A DNA stretch of 64,000 nucleotides from assembly GCF_021298855.1 (NCBI RefSeq), contig NZ_JAJTHI010000016.1:34860-98859 (forward strand). Reading direction: 5' to 3'. The notes under the pieces were generated by a model, which made no database searches, had not been told where the DNA came from, and was given only the letters and a program-made list of their open reading frames with translations. Each line of letters opens with the position of its first letter. Position 1 is the first letter of the stretch. Origin of the DNA: Gemmatimonas sp. GTDB lineage: Bacteria; Gemmatimonadota; Gemmatimonadetes; Gemmatimonadales; Gemmatimonadaceae. Position numbers and translations under genes: made by a program. Below, one piece after another: positions 53,642 through 61,367 of this stretch.

Positions 53642-55579
53642 ATGAGACGTTCTTCGCCACTGCACTGGCAACGCCTGCGGGCTTTCGTGCTCCTCTGGCT
53701 GGGGGTGGCCGCCTGCCGCCCGTCGTCGGCACCGCCTGCACCGGCCGCCCGGCCGTCGACGCCGCCTGTGCCGCCAGGCGCGGTGCGGCTGATGCCTGGG
53801 CTCCCCCCCATCCCGGAAACCCGAGGTGCGCCGGTGGCGCTGTCGGTGCGCTATCCGTCGCCCAACCAGCTCATTACGGCCCGGGACTCCAACTTCCTGC
53901 TCGGCAGTGTCGGCTCGGGTGATGTCCAGCTCATGATCAACGGGACGGCCGTGCCGGTAGCCCCGAACGGGGCCTTTCTGGCGTGGCTCCCGTTGCCCGC
54001 AGCACCGGCGCCAACGTACGAACTGATCGCCATCCGTGGGCCCGACACGGTGCGGCGTACGCTCCCGGTACGGTACGCGCTGCGGCGGTCGCTGCCGGCA
54101 CGGGGCACGCTGGCCGTGGATAGCGGTTCGGTGCTGCCGGGACGCGGCTGGTGGGCGTTGGCCGACGAGCTGCTGCGCGTGAGCGTGCGGGCGCCGCGCA
54201 ATGCCGCCGTGCAGCTCGTCACCCCCGGCGGGCCCCCACGGCCGCTGCGCGCCATGGAGGCCGGGGCGGGAGACGCGGCGGTCGAGGACGTGGCCGACAC
54301 GACGGCCGACGTGGGCGTCCTCTTTGCCACCGAGGTGCCCGCCGCGTGGCTGAGCGACAGCGCGCGCCCCGCACGACTGCTGGTGACCCGGAACCGCGAT
54401 TCCCTGCGCCTCACGGTGCCCACGGTGCGCGCCCTGCTACGCGACAGCCGTGTGCTGGGGGCCTTGCGCAGCGGCAACCGGGTGGTGTCGGACACCGACG
54501 CCGCGGTGAGCGCGCGCACCATCGTGAACGGCACATACAAGTGGCAGCTGCTGCCGCAGACGGTGCTGGAGGTCACGGCGCGGCAGAGCGGCTTCACCCG
54601 GGTGCGCCTCGACGACCAACTGGACGTGTGGGTGGACAGCGACGAGATCGCCCTGCTCCCCGAGGGCACGCCGCTGCCGCGCCGCGTCACGGGTGGCTTC
54701 CGCGTGACGCCGGCCACGGAGTACACGGACGTGCTCATCGCCACCGGCGACCGGCCGGCACATCATGTGGAGGCGGAAGGGCGCACGCTCACGCTCACGT
54801 TGTACGGCGTGCAAGCCAACCCCGAGATCTCGCCACTGCTGGGGAGCGACTCGCTCGTCCGGCGCATCGTGTGGGAGCAGGTCACGAGTGCGCGGGTGCG
54901 CATCACGGTGCAGCTGTCGCAACCTGCCTACGGGTGGCTGTCGCTGTGGGACGAGCAACGCCGCGCCCTCGTGCTGCGGGTGCGGCGCGCCCCGGTCATT
55001 GACGCCGCTCGCCCCCTGGCCGGCCTCACCATTGCCGTCGACCCGGGGCATCCACCGGCGGGCTCCACCGGGCCCACGGGGCTGTACGAGGGCGATGCCG
55101 TGTTTCCGGTGGGCCAGCTGCTGGTGGAGATGCTGCGGGACCGTGGGGCCCGGCCCGTGATCACCCGAGCGAACCTGGCGCCCGTCGGGCTGGGTGAACG
55201 CGGGGTGCTGGCACGCCGCGAGCAGGCGCATGCGTTCATTTCGGTGCACCTCAACGCGCTCCCCGACGGCGTGAACCCCTTCACCGCCAACGGTACCAGT
55301 ACGCTCTTCTACCACAACGCCAGCGAGCCGCTGGCGCGTGAAGTGCAGCGCTCGCTGCAGGCGCGTTTCGGGCTGCGCGACTTGGGCGTGCACTACCAGA
55401 ACCTCGCGGTGGCACGCCCCAGCTGGTATCCCAGCGTCCTGGCCGAGGGGCTGTTCCTCATGATTCCGGAGCAGGAGGCGGCGATGCGTGACCCGGCGTT
55501 TCAGCGGAAGTACGCCGAGGGGTTGCTCGCGGGGCTGGAGAACTACTTCCGGTGGCTGCGCGCCGAGACGGTGCGGTGA
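53642..55579 (+). CDS. N-acetylmuramoyl-L-alanine amidase lipoprotein
   Basis: The 645-residue protein starts MRRSSPLHWQRLRAFVLLWL with lipobox GVAAC, giving a lipoprotein; a GTG at 53588 has a better ribosome binding site but would leave an awkwardly long leader. Residues ~60-445 are beta-rich segments of unknown family, possibly cell-wall binding (VKQ-free SVRYPSPNQLITARDSNFLL). The Amidase_3 domain occupies ~465-640: LTIAVDPGHPPAGSTGPTGL with the first zinc histidine, LYEGDAVFPVGQLL with the zinc glutamate, and AHAFISVHLNALPDG with the second histidine. It cleaves the amide between MurNAc and the stem peptide, usually during cell separation. Near AnmK/NagZ/MurQ it supports a cell-wall turnover theme. 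Confidence 0.9.
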   Translation: MRRSSPLHWQRLRAFVLLWLGVAACRPSSAPPAPAARPSTPPVPPGAVRLMPGLPPIPETRGAPVALSVRYPSPNQLITARDSNFLLGSVGSGDVQLMINGTAVPVAPNGAFLAWLPLPAAPAPTYELIAIRGPDTVRRTLPVRYALRRSLPARGTLAVDSGSVLPGRGWWALADELLRVSVRAPRNAAVQLVTPGGPPRPLRAMEAGAGDAAVEDVADTTADVGVLFATEVPAAWLSDSARPARLLVTRNRDSLRLTVPTVRALLRDSRVLGALRSGNRVVSDTDAAVSARTIVNGTYKWQLLPQTVLEVTARQSGFTRVRLDDQLDVWVDSDEIALLPEGTPLPRRVTGGFRVTPATEYTDVLIATGDRPAHHVEAEGRTLTLTLYGVQANPEISPLLGSDSLVRRIVWEQVTSARVRITVQLSQPAYGWLSLWDEQRRALVLRVRRAPVIDAARPLAGLTIAVDPGHPPAGSTGPTGLYEGDAVFPVGQLLVEMLRDRGARPVITRANLAPVGLGERGVLARREQAHAFISVHLNALPDGVNPFTANGTSTLFYHNASEPLAREVQRSLQARFGLRDLGVHYQNLAVARPSWYPSVLAEGLFLMIPEQEAAMRDPAFQRKYAEGLLAGLENYFRWLRAETVR

Positions 55580-55650
55580 GTGGCGTGGCAGGTCGCCGTG
55601 GCGTTCGCGTTCGCGGGCGTGGGCGCGAGCGCGGTGGGTGGTCGAGCGGA

Positions 55651-58600
55651 ATGTCGGCGGCGGTCGCGCTGGCGGTGGCGCTGGGAATGGCGCTGGGGAC
55701 GGCGACGCCGGCGGCGGCGCAGGTGGATCCGCGTGGTCGCGTGCGCACCATTGCCACGCCACACCTGCGCGTGCACTACCCCGCGCATCTCGACTCGCTG
55801 GCGCGCGTGTCGGCGGTTCTCGCCGAACGGGCGTACGGGCAACTGGCGCGCGAACTCGCGCCGCCGCGCGGAGTGATCGATCTGCTGCTGGCGGACAACA
55901 CCGACGTGAGCAACGGCTTCGCGCAGCTGTTTCCCAGCAATCGCGTGGTGGTGTACGCCGTCCCGCCCATTGCCAGTCGCGAGCTGCGCTTTCACGACGA
56001 CTGGCTGCGGCTGGTCATCACGCACGAGCTGGCGCACGTGTTTCACCTCGATCGGGCGCGCGGCGTGTGGCGGCTGGGGCGCTGGTTGTTCGGTCGCAAC
56101 CCGCTCTTCTTTCCCAACGCGTTCACGCCAAGCTGGCTGAAGGAGGGGCTGGCGGTACACTACGAGAGCGCCCTCACGGGGAGCGGGCGGCTGGTGGCCA
56201 CGGAGTTCCCGGTCATGCTGCACGCAGCGGCGGTGGATGGCGTCGTGGCACCGATGGGTCGCTGGAGTCTGAGCACCACGCGCTGGCCCCGCGGACAGGT
56301 GGCCTATGGGTACGGGGCCACGCTCATGCAGCGCGCGGTGAATCATGCGGCCGCGCAGGCCGATACCATGCGGGGCATGTCGCGGTTCGTGGAGGCCTCG
56401 GCGCGTCATGTGGTGCCGCTGCGGCTCGACCGCAACGCGCGGGTGGGCTTCGGGGCGTCGTTCTCCGCGCTCTGGCGGCAGTATGTGGATTCGCTCAACG
56501 CGGCGGTGGCGCCGCGGGTGGCGCCTGCGGCGTTGGATGCGCCGTGGCGCGAGGTGAGCCGTGACGGCTGGTATGTGGCCGCGCCGCGCTGGCTGGGCAA
56601 CGACTCGCTGGTGTGGAGCGCGAGCACGGGGCGCGAAGTGACCGGCCTGTACGCGGCCCCCGCGGCTGGTGGCGCCGCCCGCCGTGTGGCGTGGCGCAAC
56701 GCCCTCGATGTGAACGTGCCGCGCGATTCCTCGCTGACGGCCATGGTGTTTGCGCAGCTCGAGCGGCGTGACCCCTTCGTGCTGCGCAGTGACCTGTACC
56801 TGCGCGACGGGGGGCGTGACCGTCGGCTCACGGTGGGCGCCCGACTGACGCAGCCCGACGTGCGCCACGATGGCACCGTGGTGGCCGTGCAGTACGACGC
56901 GAACGCCAGCATGCTGGTGCGGGTGCGCGTTCACGGTGCCCGCATCACGGACATCACGCCGCTCGTGCCGCGGCGAGCGGGCGAGCGGTGGGCCGAACCG
57001 CGCTGGAGTGCCAGTGGCGAGGAGATCGTGGCCGTGCAGTTGGTGCCGGGGGGATGCAGCGGGTGGTGGTGCTGGACGGCGATGGCACCATGCGGCGCGT
57101 GCTGGCCGGCGGGCGGGGGGTCTTTGCCAGTCCGTCGTTCACGCCGCGCGGTGACCGGGTGGTGTGGGCCAGCGATCGCAGCGGGCGCATGCAGGTGGAA
57201 ACCGCGCCGCGTGGCGATGTGGCGGATGTCGATACCACGTCATGGCGCACCGCAAGCAGCGCCACGGTGGTCGGGGCGACCGGTACGGCGGTGTACGAAC
57301 CCAGCGTCTCGCCGGATGGGCAGCGGGTCGTGGCGCTGTTGCAGCGCGGCGACGGCTTCCACGTGGCGGTGGCTGCGCTCGATACCACCGGGCCGGCGGT
57401 ACGTGGCGGCTGGTATGCCGCGCGCGCGACCGACACCATTGCGCCGCTCCCAGCGGCCGACTCGCTGCGCCTGATGACGGCACGCAGCCGTCAGTACGCA
57501 CCGCTGCGTCAGCTGTGGCCACGCTATTGGCTGCCGCTGGTGGGCGAAGGGCGACAGGGAGAAGCCATCTTCGGTGCCAGCACGAGTGGCGTGGATATTC
57601 TCGAACGGCACGCCTGGGAGGCCAACGTGCTCATGTCGCCCCGCACGGGCGAGACCGATGTGTTCTCGGCGTATCGCTATGCGGGAGTGGGTGTGCCGGT
57701 GTTCGACGCGAGCTTCTCGCAGGAATGGGACGGCACCTTCCGCGTGGTGAACCCGGCGGGGGCCACCCTTGGCAGCGTGGCGCGCCGACGCCGGTTCCTC
57801 ACGGCGAGTGCCACGGCGGTGGTGCCGCGGGTGCGCTGGTCGTTGAGCAGTACCGTGGGGGCGCAGTACGAGCTGCGCGATTTCGCGGCCGCAGCCGACT
57901 CGGTGCTGGGCCCCGCCAACTCCCTGCTGCGTACCGGCACGCGCTACCCGAGTGTGTTCGTGAACAGCAGCGTCAGCACGGCGCGTCTCGCGCTGCGCGG
58001 CGTGAGCGTGGAGGAAGGGGTGACCCTGTCGCAAAGCACCACCTACCGCTGGCGTGAGGGCGCCGGTGAGACGGGCTCGTGGCGCACGCTCGTCACGGGG
58101 CGCGCGTACGCGCCGCTGCCGTTGCCCGGGTATGCCCGGCATGTACTGGCCGTGCGCGGTGCCGCCGCCGCGACCGACCGCCGAACGCAAAGCGAATTCA
58201 GCGTGGGGGGCACCAGCGGGGTGCGCAGCGAGCTGCTGCCGGGGGTCACGGTGGGCGACCCGGCGCGCGCGTTCCCCGTGCGCGGTACCGAGCCCGGGGT
58301 GCAGCGCGGTTCGCGGGCGTTGGGCGGCACGGTGGAGTATCGCGCGCCGCTGCTCATGTTCCGCCGGCTGCCCAGTCCGCTGGCCGTGTACGGTGACCGG
58401 CTCAGCGTGCTGTTCTTCAGCGACGCGGCCCGCGCGTGGTGTCCGGCCGGGCTGCGCAGCAATACGGCGATCTGCCTGCCCCGCGGGGTGCGCGACGGCT
58501 GGATTGCCACCGCCGGTGGCGAGCTGGTGATCGACCTGGCGGTGCAGTACGACGTGCCGTATCGCGTGCGGGTAGGGGCGGCGGCGCCGTATGCGGCGCC

Positions 58601-58655
58601 ACCGGGCGTGGCGCGGGGCGGCACGGTGTACGTGACGTTGGGCGGGTATTTCTGA
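55651..58655 (+). CDS. Metallopeptidase - propeller - Omp85-like barrel protein, interrupted by a frameshift
   Basis: Read as one gene with a one-base shift near 57050, the product is about 1,001 residues. Residues ~5-24 are a signal sequence (VALAVALGMALGTATPAAA). The peptidase MA-like domain (~35-290) has the zinc motif HELAHVFHLD at 56023-56052 and FTPSWLKEGLAVHYESA, with the glutamate expected as third ligand. Propeller-like WD/TolB segments follow (DGWYVAAPRWLGNDSLVWSA; FASPSFTPRGDRVVWASD). From ~640 on, transmembrane strands resemble an Omp85/D15 barrel, with the FPVRGTEPG turn near 58275 and a final GGTVYVTLGGYF. Without the shift, the first frame ends at 57474 and loses the barrel. 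The start at 55651 is uncertain; GTG at 55585 is an alternative. The gene follows the amidase gene closely. Confidence 0.8.
57048..57054 (+). other. Slippery G-run at the frame change
   Basis: The upstream frame reads CCG GGG GGA (57046-57054); the downstream frame needs GGG ATG from 57051. The heptamer G-GGG-GGA has the XXXYYYZ form used for -1 frameshifting, but losing one G from an original seven-G tract explains the same pattern. Confidence 0.6.
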
Positions 58656-58684
58656 CCGCTGGCCTCGTGTGGGGCTGCTGGGGT

Positions 58685-58817
58685 GAACTGCTCGTAGGAG
58701 ACGCGGAGCCACGGAGACGCGGAGAACAGCTCCGCTGTTGGGATCCCCAGTTTGGAATGCACGAGATAGCCGATCCTCCGTGCCTCCGCGGCTCCGTGTC
58801 TCCGACGAGCAGTTATC
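58685..58817. repeat. Imperfect inverted repeat of GGAGACGCGGAG words
   Basis: AACTGCTCGT followed by GGAG/CGGAG words (58685-58724) is matched by its reverse complement at 58776-58814, about 40 bases with five mismatches. A small hairpin AACAGC/GCTGTT lies at 58725-58739. It fills the gap between the barrel gene and the next. Confidence 0.85.
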
Positions 58818-58884
58818 CCAAGGTCATGGTGCACGATATATTGAAGGTCGTCGAGTTCTCCGCAGGCCTCCGCTTGGAGCTGCA

Positions 58885-60321
58885 ATGATGCGTACGCGAG
58901 TGAACGTCGTGTCCGGCGCCATCGTCAGCGCCCTGATGGCGTTGGCGAACGGTTCGGAGGCCCAGCCTGCCGTCCGCTTGCGTGGCGTGGTGTTCGACAG
59001 TGTCGCCCGGGCGCCGCTCGCGAATGCATCGGTGCGGGTGTTCCGCGCCGACAGCGCCTCAGTGGGCATCGATGCGCGCACCGATGCGACCGGGACGTTC
59101 GAGGTTTCGGCATTGCGGACCGGTACGTGGCTGTTGTCGTTCCTGCATCCGCGTCTCGACTCGCTGCGCCTCGAGCCGCCTGTGGCACGTGTGGACGTCG
59201 TTGAAGCCGGCGAGATCGACGTGACGCTCGCCGTGCCAAGCGCGGTAACCCTCGCACGCGCACTGTGCGGGACGGCACGTGATGATAGTACCGCGGTGGT
59301 TGTGGGTGATGTGCGTGATGCAGCGGCACGACGCCCGATTGTTGCGGCCACCATGCGAGCCACGTGGCCCGAGTGGGTGTTCGCCAAGAAGCGCATGGAG
59401 CGTGAGGTGGTCACTCGCGTGGCCCGCACGGACAGTGCCGGGCAATTCGTGCTTTGTAACGTTCCACAGGGGAGTACGGTTACCGCGTTGGCGTACGCTG
59501 GGAGCGACACCACCGGTGTGATCGAACTCGTGGTACCCGTCACTGAATACACGGTGGCCGACTTCGTGATCGATCGCGGTGCGTCGCTCGTGAGCCGCGA
59601 TGGGGTGAGCGCACCTTGGAGACGTGGAGAGGGCATGATACGGGGCCGTGTAGTCACTGCCGGCGGACAACCCCTTGGCAATGTCATGGCCCGTGTGCTC
59701 GGGAGCGGTACCGTAGTACGTACCGACAGTAGTGGTGTGTTCCGGATCAGCGATGCCGCGAGTGGAACCCAGACGGTTGAAGTGCGCGCCGTTGGGTACG
59801 ATCCCATTCGTCAGAAGGTTCAACTTAGCCCGGCCATACCTACTACCGTGGGCTTCACGCTGGAGAAGTCACGCGTACTGCTCGACACGGTGCGCGTGAT
59901 CGCGAGTCGCAAGCTTCCCGCTGATGTGGAAGCAATCGAGCGACGCTGGCGTCGCGGACTCGGCACCATTCTGGACGGGCGCACTGTACGTGAGCGCACA
60001 TCCACCAACCTCACGAGCGCACTCTGGAGTGTGCCTGGTGTACGGCTCGGGATGCGATCGGGCTACGGCAACACCGTGTACTTCCGCGGTGTCGGTGGCG
60101 AGTGCATTCCCGTCATCTACCTCGACGGCTTCCGTTTCGTGGCCAACGGGCTGTCCCTCGATGAGATTGTGGCACCGGACGAGGTGGCGGCCATGGAAGT
60201 ATACGTGCGCCCCATGCAGCGCCCCGCCGAGTTCACCGACCTGGCAGATTGTGGCGTGCTGGTGGTGTGGACCCGCTACTATCTTGGGAATGTTCCGGTG
60301 TTCGATCCCCGTCGTCGCTGA
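58885..60321 (+). CDS. Exported carboxypeptidase-regulatory repeats plus orphan TonB-plug domain
   Basis: The 478-residue protein starts MMRTRVNVVSGAIVSALMAL with a signal peptide and a GGAG site 5 bases upstream. Three beta-sandwich repeats of the carboxypeptidase-regulatory type follow: RLRGVVFDSVARAPLANASV (~30), VGDVRDAAARRPIVAATM (~145) and IRGRVVTAGGQPLGNVMARV (~250). The last ~130 residues resemble a TonB-receptor plug: RTSTNLTSALWSVPGVRLGM, VYFRGVGGECIPVIYLDGFR and VAAMEVYVRPMQRPAEF. There is no beta-barrel; the protein ends 50 residues later. It may be a soluble binding partner or a decoy. Its codon use is somewhat less GC-biased than its neighbours. The gene is 4 bases from the carbonic anhydrase gene. 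Confidence 0.85.
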   Translation: MMRTRVNVVSGAIVSALMALANGSEAQPAVRLRGVVFDSVARAPLANASVRVFRADSASVGIDARTDATGTFEVSALRTGTWLLSFLHPRLDSLRLEPPVARVDVVEAGEIDVTLAVPSAVTLARALCGTARDDSTAVVVGDVRDAAARRPIVAATMRATWPEWVFAKKRMEREVVTRVARTDSAGQFVLCNVPQGSTVTALAYAGSDTTGVIELVVPVTEYTVADFVIDRGASLVSRDGVSAPWRRGEGMIRGRVVTAGGQPLGNVMARVLGSGTVVRTDSSGVFRISDAASGTQTVEVRAVGYDPIRQKVQLSPAIPTTVGFTLEKSRVLLDTVRVIASRKLPADVEAIERRWRRGLGTILDGRTVRERTSTNLTSALWSVPGVRLGMRSGYGNTVYFRGVGGECIPVIYLDGFRFVANGLSLDEIVAPDEVAAMEVYVRPMQRPAEFTDLADCGVLVVWTRYYLGNVPVFDPRRR

Positions 60322-60324
60322 GTC

Positions 60325-60816
60325 ATGCCCAACCCGCCCTTCATTCATGACACCGCCGTCGTCGTTGGCGATGTGCACCTGGCCCCCGACAGTTCGGTGT
60401 GGCCCACGGCGGTCATTCGCGGCGACGTGGAGCGCATCGTGATTGGCGCGCGCAGCAACGTGCAGGACGGCGCAGTCATTCATGCCGACCCCGGCACGCC
60501 CACCCTCGTCGGGGACGACGTGGTGATCGGCCACCGCGCCATCGTGCACGGCAGTGTGCTGGAGGACGGCGTGCTGGTGGGGATGGGGGCCATTCTCCTG
60601 AACGGCGTGCGGGTCGGCTCCGGGAGCATCATTGGCGCCGGGGCGGTAGTGACCGAGAACACCGTCATTCCGCCCGGCTCCCTGGTGCTGGGCGTGCCGG
60701 CCAAGGTGGTGCGGTCGCTCGACGAGAGCGCCCGCCTGCGCATCCTCGACAATGCGGCGCGCTACGTGGAACTGGCGCAGCGGCATCGGTCAGGCGACCT
60801 GCCACGCCTTGGCTGA
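60325..60816 (+). CDS. Gamma-carbonic anhydrase family protein
   Basis: The 163-residue left-handed beta-helix protein repeats hexapeptides: VVVGDVHLAPDSSVWPTAVI, ERIVIGARSNVQDGAVIHAD, TLVGDDVVIGHRAIVHGSV and GVLVGMGAILLNGVRVGSGS. Zinc histidines expected in the family are present (VIHAD; GHRAIVHG). Many members (YrdA, CaiE, PaaY) have weak or no carbonic anhydrase activity, so the substrate is uncertain. The C-terminal helix PAKVVRSLDESARLRIL is typical. It overlaps nothing but starts 4 bases after the preceding stop. Confidence 0.92.
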   Translation: MPNPPFIHDTAVVVGDVHLAPDSSVWPTAVIRGDVERIVIGARSNVQDGAVIHADPGTPTLVGDDVVIGHRAIVHGSVLEDGVLVGMGAILLNGVRVGSGSIIGAGAVVTENTVIPPGSLVLGVPAKVVRSLDESARLRILDNAARYVELAQRHRSGDLPRLG

Positions 60817-61367
60817 CTCGGCGGGACCAGCGGGAGAGACAACCTCCGTGGCTGTCTCGCGTCTCACCGCTCATGCCGCAAACGTGAGTGCAGGCAAGCC
60901 ATCAGTGCCGTTTGCGAAAGCAGGCAAGCGGCCCCGGCCGGACCGTGGAGGCAGCCAGAATCCATCACAAAGGTGGTTGGCGTCATGCTGACGGTATGCT
61001 GCAGCGCGACACGCTCGACTGGCAATTTCAAGTGGTTGCCGGTGAATCACTTGCAGATGATGCTCGTCACTGTCGCGACGGTCCCGTGACGTAACAGGCG
61101 GTGCTCCCGCCGCATTGGCCGCGCCGAAGACCGCACAAACCTGTGCTCGGTGGACAACTCCCCGGGGGGCGCACAAAAGTGATGTGCGGAATGCAAGTCT
61201 TGCGTTCGCATGACGTTAGCGCGCGACTTGCGCGGCCTCACGAACAGAGGCACCATACCGCCCCGCCGACGGCCTGTCCGTGCCCCATATGCCACCCGCG
61301 CGTGTGCGGATTCAACCGTCGTGCTTCCGCTGATCCGTCGTCACCGCCCACCCCAGGTGCCCGCCGA
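60817..61367. other. Gene-free 551-base region upstream of nrdJ
   Basis: No convincing gene is seen in either strand. It is less GC-rich than the rest of the window. It contains GCAGGCAAGC twice (60891 and 60921) and a near-palindrome TGCGGAATGCAAGTC/TTGCGTTCGCA at 61184-61209. I looked for the adenosylcobalamin riboswitch expected before a class II reductase and did not find its conserved box. The region may hold the promoter and an unidentified regulatory RNA. Confidence 0.4.

Noticed and set aside
60871..61176. 101-codon minus-strand frame in the nrdJ leader
   Set aside because: No ribosome binding site or recognisable family, and composition unlike neighbouring proteins.
60817..61367. 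Cobalamin riboswitch upstream of nrdJ
   Set aside because: The conserved B12-box sequence is not visible; expectation alone is not evidence.
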